Of a stretch of 64,000 nucleotides of DNA, positions 26,272 through 35,339 are shown piece by piece. A program made the position numbers and the translations under genes. The DNA is from UBA6168 sp041163745. Its GTDB lineage: Bacteria > Bacteroidota > Bacteroidia > Chitinophagales > Saprospiraceae. Under the pieces are notes generated by a model, which did no database searches, was not told where the DNA came from, and saw only the letters and a list, made by a program, of their open reading frames with translations. Each line of letters opens with the position of its first letter. Within the stretch, counting starts at the first letter, position 1. The stretch covers positions 1 through 64,000 of the forward strand of contig JBEAQU010000068.1 of NCBI GenBank assembly GCA_041163745.1. The letters are read 5' to 3'.

Positions 26272-28767
26272 ATGTCTTCGAACAACGCTGATTACGATTC
26301 CAACGTACCGGACGAAAACGGGGAAATCATCGAACAACCGGACGAAATAACTGGAGAGGACTTCATTGAGGAAGCGGCCTTCAGCCGGGAGCTGCAGCCC
26401 TTGGAGCGGGCCCTCCCGGCCAACCTGACCATCATACCGCTCTACCAGAAACCTGTCTTCCCCGGTGTGCCCGTCCCCTTGACCTTCAGCGGGGAAGCGC
26501 AAGTCAAGACCATACGGGAAGCCATTGAGAAGGAAAACGGCTATATCGGACTGGTGTTGGCCCGACAGGAGGATGCGGATGCCGACACCGGTGCTTCCAA
26601 TTTGTACGAAGTGGGCACCGTCTTCCGAATCCTTCGGTTCGCCCAACTGACGCCGAACGTGATGCAGGTCATCGGACAGGGATACGGGCGTTTCACCCGT
26701 AAGAAAACCCTCTTCGTACAACCCTTCCAGAAATGGGAAGTGGAATACCGGCACGACCTGCCGGAAAAACCGCCGACGGAGTTGAAAGCCTACCTCCTCG
26801 CCATCAGTTCCGCCCTGAAGGAGTTGCTCAAGCTCAATCCCTTGTTCAAGGAACAGATCAATCTCGTGGTGTCCCAACTCAACTACGAAGCCCCGGGACT
26901 GACCATGGACGTCATCTCCACGCTCCTCACGGCGGATGCGGAAAAACTGCAGGGGCTGCTCGAGACCTTCGACCTGCCGGAACGCGCCGTCATCCTGCTG
27001 CGACTCATCCGCGAAGAACTGGAGCTCGCCCGCATACAGCAGAAAATACAGGAGGAAATCGATACCCAGGTCAACAAGCAGCAAAAGGAATTTTTTCTGC
27101 GCGAACAGCTCCGGGCCATCAAGAAGGAACTGGGCATTGAAAAGGAGGAAAGCGAGACGGAGCTTGAAAAGGTCATGAAAAAGCTGGAGGGCAAGCATCT
27201 GTCTGAGGAGGCCCGCAAAGTGGTGGAGGAGGAGCTGGACAAGCTGCGGACCCTAAGCGCCCAATCACCGGAGTTCGCCGTGACCCGCAACTACCTGGAG
27301 CTGATCGCTGACCTCCCCTGGGGGGTCTACTCGGCCGACAACCACAGCATCGCCCGTGCCCGGAGCATCCTGGACCGGGACCACTACGGCCTCAAGGACG
27401 TCAAGGCCGCCATCCTGGAATTCATCGCCGCCGTCATCAAACGGGGTAGCATCGGCGGTTCCATCATCTGCCTGGTAGGTCCCCCCGGCGTCGGGAAGAC
27501 CTCCATCGGCAAGAGCATCGCGGAAGCCCTGGGACGGGAATTCTTCCGGTTCTCCGTGGGTGGTATGCGGGACGAGGCGGAAATCAAGGGACACCGCCGG
27601 ACCTACATCGGCGCCATGCCGGGCAAGTTGATACAGGCTGTCAAGCGGGTGGGCGTTTCCAACCCGGTCATCATGCTGGATGAAATTGACAAGATCGGGG
27701 TGAGCTATCAAGGCGACCCTGCCAGCGCCCTGCTGGAAGTCCTGGATCCCGCCCAGAACACGAGCTTCCTCGATCATTACCTCGACATTCCGTACGACTT
27801 GTCGAAAGTGTTGTTCGTCACCACCGCCAATCAGCTGGACACCATACCCGAACCGCTGCTCGACCGTATGGAAATCATCCGGCTGAGTGGCTACATCCAG
27901 GAGGAGAAAGTGCAGATCGCCCGGCAATACCTGATTCCGCGCCAGCTGCAGGAACATGGGTTCGCCAAAGGTGACGTGCGCTTCAGCGAAGCGGCCATCG
28001 CCCTGGTCGCGGACAAGTATGCCCGCGAAGCCGGCGTCCGGAACCTGGAGAAACAGATCCGTAAGATCATCCGGAAATTGGCGATGAAATCAGCCGAGAC
28101 CGGACAGAAAACGTTCACCATCCAGCCGCGCAGCATCGAGAAATACCTTGGCAAACCCGTTTTCAGCACGGAAAAATTGTACGACCACCCGATTCCCGGC
28201 GTGGTGCTCGGCCTCGCCTACACCGCATTCGGCGGCGCCACCCTCTACATCGAGGCGGCGGGCATCCGGAAATCCGGCGGCGGCTTCAAACAGACCGGTC
28301 AACTGGGCAGCGTCATGCAGGAAAGCGCCGACATCGCCTACAGCTATGTACGCTCCCTGTTGTCACAGAACCGGCCGGATGCCGGCTTCTTCGACGAGCA
28401 TGCCGTGCACCTCCATGTGCCGGCCGGTGCCACCCCGAAGGACGGCCCCTCCGCCGGCATCACCATCGCCCTGGCCTTATATTCACTGGCCACCGGCAAG
28501 GCGGTCAAGGACGGGTTGGCGATGACCGGGGAACTGACCCTGACCGGCAAGGTCCTTCCCATCGGCGGGGTCAAGGAAAAAACCATCGCCGCCAGACGGG
28601 TCGGCATACAGGAACTGATCTTCCCCCTGGACAACCGGAAGGACTTTGACGAACTGCCGGAGTACATCCGCAGCGGATTGAAAGTCCATTTCGCCGAGCA
28701 GTTCTCGGACGTCCTGCGCGTCGCCTATGGCAAGCGGTACGCCGACCGACCCAAGGTATCCAGCTGA
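26272..28767 (+). CDS. lon: ATP-dependent Lon protease
   Basis: This protein of 831 residues is full length for LonA. It has an N-terminal LON substrate-binding domain (about 52-250), a coiled coil (about 250-325) and an AAA+ module. Walker A is GPPGVGKT at 403-410, with VIMLDEIDKIG as Walker B. The C-terminal protease domain has the catalytic dyad Ser727 (PKDGPSAG) and a Lys near 770 (GGVKEKTIAA). It degrades misfolded and short-lived regulatory proteins in the cytoplasm. It is transcribed alone from the DNA between 26078 and 26271. No clear heat-shock operator was seen. Confidence 0.97.
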   Translation: MSSNNADYDSNVPDENGEIIEQPDEITGEDFIEEAAFSRELQPLERALPANLTIIPLYQKPVFPGVPVPLTFSGEAQVKTIREAIEKENGYIGLVLARQEDADADTGASNLYEVGTVFRILRFAQLTPNVMQVIGQGYGRFTRKKTLFVQPFQKWEVEYRHDLPEKPPTELKAYLLAISSALKELLKLNPLFKEQINLVVSQLNYEAPGLTMDVISTLLTADAEKLQGLLETFDLPERAVILLRLIREELELARIQQKIQEEIDTQVNKQQKEFFLREQLRAIKKELGIEKEESETELEKVMKKLEGKHLSEEARKVVEEELDKLRTLSAQSPEFAVTRNYLELIADLPWGVYSADNHSIARARSILDRDHYGLKDVKAAILEFIAAVIKRGSIGGSIICLVGPPGVGKTSIGKSIAEALGREFFRFSVGGMRDEAEIKGHRRTYIGAMPGKLIQAVKRVGVSNPVIMLDEIDKIGVSYQGDPASALLEVLDPAQNTSFLDHYLDIPYDLSKVLFVTTANQLDTIPEPLLDRMEIIRLSGYIQEEKVQIARQYLIPRQLQEHGFAKGDVRFSEAAIALVADKYAREAGVRNLEKQIRKIIRKLAMKSAETGQKTFTIQPRSIEKYLGKPVFSTEKLYDHPIPGVVLGLAYTAFGGATLYIEAAGIRKSGGGFKQTGQLGSVMQESADIAYSYVRSLLSQNRPDAGFFDEHAVHLHVPAGATPKDGPSAGITIALALYSLATGKAVKDGLAMTGELTLTGKVLPIGGVKEKTIAARRVGIQELIFPLDNRKDFDELPEYIRSGLKVHFAEQFSDVLRVAYGKRYADRPKVSS

Positions 28768-28945
28768 CCCCTGTCCTGGCGCTTCGCAGAGAGGAGTCTC
28801 GGCGACAAGCTGTTTTGTATCCGCCTATTACGGGGTCTGTGGACATCGGCAGGACAGGACCCCGTCCGTCAGCGGAAACCGGACACGCCGCAGCATGCGC
28901 GGAATCCGGCGGAATCCGGGTGTGAACCCGGCCCATCGTGACGAC

Positions 28946-30037
28946 ATGAGAATCGGAATCATCGGAGATGCCATCGATGCGCAAAGCGGCGGCATCCACG
29001 TCTATACAAGCGAGTTGGTCCGGGCCTTGGGGGCTTTGGGCGGCTCCCAGGAGTACATCCTCGTGCGGGAACGGCGCGCGCCCCCGATACCTGGTATCCG
29101 GCAGGTGGTGATACCCAACCTCCGCGCCGGGATGGTCTTCGCCGCATTCCGGCTCTTGGTGGTGGTACCGCTTGTCCTGCGATGGTATCGGGTGGACGCT
29201 GTCGTGGAGTCCGCCCATTTCGGTCCTTTCAACCTGCCCCGGCGCATCCGGCGCGTCACCGTCATCCACGACCTGACGCCGGTGTTGTTTCCACACCAGC
29301 ACCAATATGTCAGCCAGCGGTTACAGCGGCTCTTCCTGCGGCGGATCCTTCTGCGGGCGGACCTGATCCTGTCCAATTCAAATCACACCACAACGGATAT
29401 CCGGCGGTACGAACCGCGGGTGGCGGACCGGATCAAGACGATCCACCTGGGTACGCCGCGTGGACTGGGCCAGGTGGCGGCAAGCCCGGTCAAGCTGGGC
29501 GGCCGACCCTACTGGTTGTCGGTCGGGACCATCGAGCCCCGCAAGAACCTGGTGCGGCTGCTGGACGCATACCGCTGTTTCCGGGAGGAGACCGGCGCGA
29601 TGGTCATGCTGGTGATCGTGGGGCAGCGCGGATGGAAATCGGCCCCTTTTTTCGAGGCACTGTCACAGCATCCCTACCGGTCGGACATTCACCTGCCAGG
29701 GTATGTCTCCCGGGAGGAGCTGGCCGCTTTGTACAGTCACAGCCTCGGCTTGCTGTATGTCTCCACGTACGAAGGATTCGGGCTGCCAGTGCTGGAAGCG
29801 TTTTCGTACGGCTGTCCGGTCATCTGCAGCGAAGTGGCCAGCCTGCCGGAGGTCGGTGGCCCGGTGGCCCGCTATGTGGACCCGATGGATCCGGCATCCA
29901 TCGCCGAGGCCTTGACCGAGCTGTACCGAGAACCGGCCGGGGTGACGTCGGCGTTGAAGCAGGCGGCTAAGGCCCGGGCGGCAGCATTTTCCTGGGAGCG
30001 ATATGCCAGGGAGCTCGTCACGGCCCTGCGGGAGTGA
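28946..30037 (+). CDS. GT4-family glycosyltransferase
   Basis: This protein of 363 residues has the GT-B fold. The C-terminal nucleotide-sugar binding domain shows VGTIEPRKNLVRLLDAYR (about 193-210), LPGYVSREELAALYSHS, VSTYEGFGLPVLEAFSYG with the E-x7-E pattern, and GCPVICSEVASLPEVGG. The N-terminal loop is GDAIDAQSGGIHVYTSEL. Such enzymes build surface polysaccharide. The donor and acceptor are unknown. The gene converges with the MBOAT-SGNH gene (stops 28 nt apart), so it is not in that operon, but an envelope glycan made with its help could be an acceptor for that system. Confidence 0.9.
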   Translation: MRIGIIGDAIDAQSGGIHVYTSELVRALGALGGSQEYILVRERRAPPIPGIRQVVIPNLRAGMVFAAFRLLVVVPLVLRWYRVDAVVESAHFGPFNLPRRIRRVTVIHDLTPVLFPHQHQYVSQRLQRLFLRRILLRADLILSNSNHTTTDIRRYEPRVADRIKTIHLGTPRGLGQVAASPVKLGGRPYWLSVGTIEPRKNLVRLLDAYRCFREETGAMVMLVIVGQRGWKSAPFFEALSQHPYRSDIHLPGYVSREELAALYSHSLGLLYVSTYEGFGLPVLEAFSYGCPVICSEVASLPEVGGPVARYVDPMDPASIAEALTELYREPAGVTSALKQAAKARAAAFSWERYARELVTALRE

Positions 30038-30065
30038 GCGATGCGGCGCGCTTCCGTCCCGCTTG

Positions 30066-32636
30066 TCAATCGGCATCCGTCCCGACTTGGCTGCGCAAAG
30101 CCGACAGCAAGCCTTCGTCGCCAAGGAACTGTTCCAGAAACGCCTTGGCAATCAAACGGTGACCCTCTTTATTGGGGTGCAAATCCCGCCTCGCCAAGCG
30201 GAGTTGCCAGATGTCATGCCCCTCGTAAGCAGCCGACAGGTCCAGCACATGAGCACCCGCTTCTCTCGCCAGCGACATCACTTCCTTGGCCTCCGCAAGG
30301 TTTTCCCGGCACTTGGGATCCGGGACAGGCACATAGATACTGACCGGGACATACCCCTTCTGCCGACAATGGTCCGCAAAAAATACAAAAGCCTGCCGCA
30401 ACCACCCATCCATCGTTTTGTCGGTGGTTAGCAACAGCTTTTCCCGATTGGTCATCCCAGGGTGGATGCCGATCCGATGTACCATCGAATCCAGAAAAGG
30501 AAGGACCAAGTTCGTTTTCTTATCCACCGCTTTAAATAACCGCTGGATCGACTTTTTACGCTCTCTCAGGTGCATACTGTAAATGACTGCATCCGGACCG
30601 AACCGGTCGATATCCAGTACCATCCTCGCCAGATTGTCAGGGAGATGGGCACCCGGAAGGGCAAGATTAAGGATTTCCACCCTCACGTCCTTCCCGAACA
30701 AGCGGCGGCGATTGAGCTCGTCCTCCACCAGGTTCTCGAACGTATCCTCATCGGACACGCCGGTTCCCATTTCGACGGATCCGCCCAAGAGGACAATCCG
30801 AAGGGTGTTGGGCGCTTTTGCCAAAGCGTAGGCCCGGTCGCGCATGCCGAATTCGTTTGTCGTTACCCAAGCCCCTTTGGCGAAGATTCGGTGCAGGGGC
30901 GTCAGGCTCTTTTGTCGTATATCCTGCAATTTTGTCGTTGACAACCTATCCACAAGCCGATCTTTCCTGGGTTTCTCCTTCGTTCTTGCCGACAAGCGCG
31001 AGTCCAGGTCGTTGCGTTCCAGCAATTCTTCATAATAGCCCTCGAACTCCCTATCGGCGTCGTACGTGTTCAGCCGGGTATACAGGACCGGATCCAAGGA
31101 AACGGAGAGCTTCCGTTCCAATTTTTCATAGCAGCCTGGCAAGCCGAACAAGGTCAGGAGCAACAGGCCGGAAGCGACCCAGCGCAAGGAGACATCCGTT
31201 TCGGTCTGTCGCAGGACCGATGCCGACTTCCGGCGGGCATACAGGTACTGGAACAGCACGCCCGACAGGAACACCCCCGAAGCCAGTCCCAGCAAGAGCA
31301 GCACCTCCGCCATGGATCCATGGGCCATACTTTTCAGGAGGGTCCACCACGTGGCGATGGATTCGCTGGTCCAGAAGGACCAAAGGAAGACCATCGAAAG
31401 GAAGACCCCCATGATCCGGAGCATCCGAAGTCCGGCCGCCCGCAGGGAGAACCGTCCCGGAAATCCGGGGCTGCGCTTTCGTTTCGTTTCCTGAATCCCG
31501 TTCACGGCCACAGCCATCCCGAAAACCGACCAGAAGATCGCATCCTGCGCTGTCAAGGTGAAGTCTCCTCGGATCCAGAACCATTGATAGCTGTGCAGGA
31601 AGGCGTTCACGACGAAAACGAGCAGTATAGCGACGGTCATTCCGAAGACCTGGCCATGTCGCTTGAATTTGAAATACAGGGGCATGTAGAACAACTTCAC
31701 CACAAATTCACGCCAATAGATGTTGATTCGACGCCAAAGGTCGCTGAAACTGTCCGCAAAAAAATAATGTCGGAAGACCGGCGGCAAATCGAATCCGAAC
31801 AACCCAAGAATACCCACCGACAAATGGAAGAGCCCCGCCAAACGGATGATCAGCAGATAGGATACGACCAGGTATTGCGCACCTTGGAGCAATCCGTCCA
31901 CCTCGGCAGGATTCGGCAACAGATAATAGTACACCAAGCGGTACATCAACAGGTGGAAGATACCGTTGGCTATCCGTAACAAGGCGGTCCGATGGATTTC
32001 GTAAGCGGGTTTTGCATAGTACCCACGGATGAAAGTCTGATAATCCACGGTGGGAAAAATCAGCAGGACGAGGTTGGGCAGCATGAAAAAGTAGGCCAGC
32101 CGATGCCAACCGAAGGACGCCGGGCTTTTGTCGAAACGCATTTCGTACATGTAAAGGATCATCCGGAACATGAACAGGGAACCGAGGATGGAAAGCACCC
32201 GCGGGTGGTCGACCCAGGACAGCCAACCCGCACGGAGCAAGGCCAGCAGCAGGCCTGCCGCCGTCACGGCCAGCATCCGGTAAGAAATGGACAGCGGCAG
32301 ATGGGCCAGGCCGAACAGTCCGAGGGACAATCCGGCCAGCAGGAACCCATCCGACCAGCCCAACAAGCCGACCATGGCCACCAGGTTCAGCAACAGCAGC
32401 GACGGCAGTCGACATGACAAGGGCAGCAGGGTATACACCGCCACGCCACCCACCAAGTAGGGCATCAGCTGCGGAAGGTGGAGGTCCTCCTCCAGGTGGA
32501 ACAACCGGATGGTTGCCGCACTCAGCAAAAGCACCGCCATGACCTTCGTCCATTCCGGTAAGGTCAGGACGGCATGCCCGCCGGAAGCATCGGCACGGAC
32601 CGTAAGAAAGGATAGGATCGACAAATCACTTTTCAT
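30066..32636 (-). CDS. MBOAT O-acyltransferase fused to an SGNH/GDSL domain (DltB-DltD-like)
   Basis: This 856-residue protein is the last gene of the pyrrole cluster. Residues about 30-500 hold many membrane helices and the MBOAT signature FADSFSDLWRRINIYWREFV (293-312). The invariant MBOAT histidine is probably H348 in FVVNAFLHSYQWFW. Residues about 590-856 form an SGNH domain: S620 in VLLGGSVEMGTG (block I, GGS for GDS), and D818-L-H820 in RRDLHPNKEGH as the acid/His pair. In Gram-positives, DltB (MBOAT) takes an acyl group from a carrier protein across the membrane and DltD (SGNH-like) helps transfer it to teichoic acid. Here both are one chain beside a carrier and ligase. Alginate/peptidoglycan-type O-acetylation is the alternative. 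ATG 32636 is chosen over 32696, whose first 20 codons look non-coding. Confidence 0.88.
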   Translation of the reverse strand: MKSDLSILSFLTVRADASGGHAVLTLPEWTKVMAVLLLSAATIRLFHLEEDLHLPQLMPYLVGGVAVYTLLPLSCRLPSLLLLNLVAMVGLLGWSDGFLLAGLSLGLFGLAHLPLSISYRMLAVTAAGLLLALLRAGWLSWVDHPRVLSILGSLFMFRMILYMYEMRFDKSPASFGWHRLAYFFMLPNLVLLIFPTVDYQTFIRGYYAKPAYEIHRTALLRIANGIFHLLMYRLVYYYLLPNPAEVDGLLQGAQYLVVSYLLIIRLAGLFHLSVGILGLFGFDLPPVFRHYFFADSFSDLWRRINIYWREFVVKLFYMPLYFKFKRHGQVFGMTVAILLVFVVNAFLHSYQWFWIRGDFTLTAQDAIFWSVFGMAVAVNGIQETKRKRSPGFPGRFSLRAAGLRMLRIMGVFLSMVFLWSFWTSESIATWWTLLKSMAHGSMAEVLLLLGLASGVFLSGVLFQYLYARRKSASVLRQTETDVSLRWVASGLLLLTLFGLPGCYEKLERKLSVSLDPVLYTRLNTYDADREFEGYYEELLERNDLDSRLSARTKEKPRKDRLVDRLSTTKLQDIRQKSLTPLHRIFAKGAWVTTNEFGMRDRAYALAKAPNTLRIVLLGGSVEMGTGVSDEDTFENLVEDELNRRRLFGKDVRVEILNLALPGAHLPDNLARMVLDIDRFGPDAVIYSMHLRERKKSIQRLFKAVDKKTNLVLPFLDSMVHRIGIHPGMTNREKLLLTTDKTMDGWLRQAFVFFADHCRQKGYVPVSIYVPVPDPKCRENLAEAKEVMSLAREAGAHVLDLSAAYEGHDIWQLRLARRDLHPNKEGHRLIAKAFLEQFLGDEGLLSALRSQVGTDAD

Positions 32637-32723
32637 CTCGACAGGAATTAGGATGTATGGCCGACAGGAACCGGCCGAAAGAAAATCGGGAGACATCCTG
32701 TCTCCCCGACACCGCAGGCTCCC

Positions 32724-33089
32724 TCAACGTCTTATGTCCTTGAACTTTTCCCGTTGCGCCTCCGTGAGAATCTCTTGCCGGACCCTTTCTACCAACTGGT
32801 CACGACGTGCCTTCAAGGAGGCACGGTTCCGATCGCCCGACCAGTCCATCGCTTCCACCAGGCGCCGGACACCGGATTGTTGGTCCTCATCCAGGTCGAT
32901 GCCTCGTTTCTCGACAAATTGGAATACCTGTAGGACAACCTTGTCCCGGAGCGCTTCCGTGCTCAGCTTGTTGAAATTTTCCATCCGGGCGGCCTGGTTT
33001 CCCTTGCCGTCACGGCCGACATAATCATCCGAACAGGCGACCGCCAGCAAAAACAGCGGAAGCCAAACCAAGTGCGTTTTTCTTTTCAT
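32724..33089 (-). CDS. Small lipoprotein, Spy/CpxP-like helical protein
   Basis: This protein of 121 residues has a lipoprotein signal: a basic start, the hydrophobic stretch VWLPLFLLAVA and Cys19 followed by SDD. The mature part is charged and helical and ends in LTEAQREKFKDIRR, like the LTxxQ repeats of Spy/CpxP periplasmic chaperones. It lies between the methyltransferase gene (72 nt) and the MBOAT-SGNH gene (87 nt) on the same strand. A periplasmic helper for the envelope step is possible, but it may simply be a resident gene. Confidence 0.65.
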   Translation of the reverse strand: MKRKTHLVWLPLFLLAVACSDDYVGRDGKGNQAARMENFNKLSTEALRDKVVLQVFQFVEKRGIDLDEDQQSGVRRLVEAMDWSGDRNRASLKARRDQLVERVRQEILTEAQREKFKDIRR

Positions 33090-33161
33090 ATGGAAGATTT
33101 TTTCATTAAGAACTACCTGACATGCGGAACCGGCGAGGCGTCGGAACGCCGCACAGGCCGG

Positions 33162-33872
33162 TCACCCGTTTCGAAGGACAGCAAACACCGCCGGTATCTC
33201 CACCGGTGAGCCATCGGCAAAACGGAGGTTGGTCGCCAAACCGGTTGTGCCCGACCGAAGCAACCGGAATTTCCCCGAAGGGAACAACCGGGAAAATTTA
33301 TCGAGACTAAGTCCTTTAGGTGGCAGGTGGCTCACAAACACCCGTTGCACGGGTGGTGGCAAGCGGTGAAAATCCGGCACTTGGGTACCGAAATAATCCC
33401 GGATACCATCCGCCACCTCCACCAGGAAAACAGCCCCTGTCCGCCCCATCAACAACGAGAGGTGGCCGATGGCCAACGAAAGGTGGGCCGCGCCGAACTG
33501 GTGCAGGACCCCACGGAGATAGATGTTGACATCGCCCCATTCTTCCGACAGCCGGCGGCATCCAGCCCGGTCCGTGATGTCGAGCAGAAAGAAGGCGGGA
33601 TGCTCACCGGATGTCCGGGAGGAAGCCAGGCTCAATGCCTTCTCCGACACATCGACGCCGATGACACGGGGGAACTGCCTTGCCAAGGCGAGCGACTGTC
33701 CGCCCGTACCGCAGCCCAGGTCGAGGACAGGGATACCCTTCTCGAAATGGTCCCGGAACAGCGGCAGGTCTCTCTCCACCGCCTGCTCGGGCGGGACATC
33801 CCACAGTGCTTTCGCTTCCCCGGTCAGGTACGTCTGCCGGTAGAACGCCTCCCAATGGTTCCGATAGTTCAT
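33162..33872 (-). CDS. Class I SAM-dependent methyltransferase of the pyrrole cluster
   Basis: This protein of 236 residues has a clear SAM-binding motif I, VLDLGCGTGGQSLALA (49-64), then GVDVSEKAL (motif II) and LLDITD. Its ATG overlaps the halogenase stop by 4 nt, so the two are translationally coupled and should work in one pathway. It could methylate the pyrrole, the carboxylate or another precursor; the substrate cannot be read from sequence. It has no membrane segment or signal peptide. Confidence 0.85.
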   Translation of the reverse strand: MNYRNHWEAFYRQTYLTGEAKALWDVPPEQAVERDLPLFRDHFEKGIPVLDLGCGTGGQSLALARQFPRVIGVDVSEKALSLASSRTSGEHPAFFLLDITDRAGCRRLSEEWGDVNIYLRGVLHQFGAAHLSLAIGHLSLLMGRTGAVFLVEVADGIRDYFGTQVPDFHRLPPPVQRVFVSHLPPKGLSLDKFSRLFPSGKFRLLRSGTTGLATNLRFADGSPVEIPAVFAVLRNG

Positions 33873-35230
33873 CCTGCGTACGTCATTTGGGGCATTTCAC
33901 AGACCTGGTTGGCCAGGTCGGCATCCTGGTGGCCGGCGATCTGCTTGAACTTATCGATCATGGACCGGTTTCGCAGGGCCTGGATAGCCTTGAGGTACCG
34001 CTCGTGCTCGGAGAAGAAATCGCCTGCCAACAGCAGGTGGAGGATACTGTAGGCGGCTTCGAACTGTTCGTAACTGAAGCGGCTGCCGTCACCCAATTCC
34101 GACAAGGTGATGGCATTGGGTTCGTAGAAGGTGCAGATCAGCTCCTCCACGACGCGATAGCCGCCGGCCAGGTTTTCATAGGCTTTCCGAAGACCGTCGG
34201 GGTCGCCGGTACGCAGGCAGTCGTCGATGGCCCCCGCCACTGTTTTGGCGGCGGACATACCCAGGTAGATGCCGCTGGAGAAGATGGGGTCCAGGAATGC
34301 GGCTGCATCGCCGACCATGGCGAAATTATGACCGTACTTTTCCTCGGCGTAGTAGGAGAAATCGCCGTTGCTGACGACATCCCAGTACATCTCGGCACCT
34401 TGCAGGACCTCCTGTACCAGGGGGGAGGAACGCAGTTCCTGCAGATAGAGGGCCTGCTGCCAATGGCGGCTGCCATGGATTGCCTGGAGCGACCTGCGTT
34501 GGCCTTGTGCATAGCTCATGTTCAAGGCGAGTCCGATGCTGAGCCGGTCATCGCGGAGGGGGATCATCCAGATCCAACCCAGTTTTTCCCCTCCGAGATG
34601 GACGATTTTGATATTGCCGTTGGCCAGGGAATCGTCGAGATTCGCATTTTTCCAGTGGCTGGACAGGGCGAGCCGGACGTTCAGGCGGGAGAAAGGCCGC
34701 TGGCTTCCAAGTTGACGTGGCAGGAAGGCATCCTGTCCGCTGGCATCCACCACGAACTTAGCCTGGAAGTCATGGGATTTCCCATCGGCGGACACCGCCG
34801 AAACCTTGGCAGGGTCGCCGGGTTGTCCGAGGTCCACGGCAGTCACCTTGGTTTCCTCCAGGACGACCGCCCCTTCCCGGCGGCTGTTCCGCAGGAGCAG
34901 GTCATCGAATTCCGAGCGACGTGCATGAAACGAAAGACTTTGGGGTCCTTTGATGACCCGGTTGAAGCACCAATGGGAAGACTGGCTGCCGTCGATGTTG
35001 GCGAAGGTGACGCCGGGTTTCCGGCTGAAGTTCGCTTTCATGTCCGGCAATACGCCGAGGTCCTCGAAAAGGTCGTAACAGAAGGGCAACATGGATTCCC
35101 CGATGTGTTCCCTCGGAAACCGCTCTTTTTCCAGGACGAGGACCTCCCGACCGGCCCTGGCCAGGTAGCTGGCCATGGTGGAACCTGCGGGACCGCCGCC
35201 GATGACGATGGTGTCGAATGTGGTTTTCAT
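33869..35230 (-). CDS. Flavin-dependent halogenase, pyrrolyl-carrier type
   Basis: This FAD enzyme has 453 residues. The dinucleotide motif is GGGPAGST (11-18). The halogenase-specific WxWxIP motif is present as W219-I-W-M-I-P224, and a candidate catalytic Lys71 lies in RKPGVTF, the K-x-G-x-x-F pattern of phenol/pyrrole halogenases. The Fx2Px2SxG motif is F312-L-D-P-I-F-S-S-G320. This set separates halogenases from ordinary FAD monooxygenases and geranylgeranyl reductases. Its cluster partners make pyrrole-2-carboxyl-carrier protein, the substrate of PltA/Bmp2-type enzymes, so chlorination or bromination of the tethered pyrrole is inferred. A flavin reductase gene is not nearby. The ATG lies 109 nt after the oxidase stop, and the stop overlaps the next ATG. 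Confidence 0.85.
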   Translation of the reverse strand: MKTTFDTIVIGGGPAGSTMASYLARAGREVLVLEKERFPREHIGESMLPFCYDLFEDLGVLPDMKANFSRKPGVTFANIDGSQSSHWCFNRVIKGPQSLSFHARRSEFDDLLLRNSRREGAVVLEETKVTAVDLGQPGDPAKVSAVSADGKSHDFQAKFVVDASGQDAFLPRQLGSQRPFSRLNVRLALSSHWKNANLDDSLANGNIKIVHLGGEKLGWIWMIPLRDDRLSIGLALNMSYAQGQRRSLQAIHGSRHWQQALYLQELRSSPLVQEVLQGAEMYWDVVSNGDFSYYAEEKYGHNFAMVGDAAAFLDPIFSSGIYLGMSAAKTVAGAIDDCLRTGDPDGLRKAYENLAGGYRVVEELICTFYEPNAITLSELGDGSRFSYEQFEAAYSILHLLLAGDFFSEHERYLKAIQALRNRSMIDKFKQIAGHQDADLANQVCEMPQMTYAG

Positions 35231-35339
35231 GCGCGGAAGTGCTTGTTTTGGTGATGGCGGAGTCCGGAGGCTTTGTGCGTCCGGATACGCCGGTGTTAAA
35301 GTAATGGCATGGCATCGCAGGTGTCGGGGAACGCTGGTG

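Noticed and set aside
26572..28767. Idea that proline dehydrogenase and the pyrrole cluster form one proline-linked island
   Set aside because: They are on opposite strands with lon and a glycosyltransferase gene between them, and proline dehydrogenase is common housekeeping; no evidence links them.
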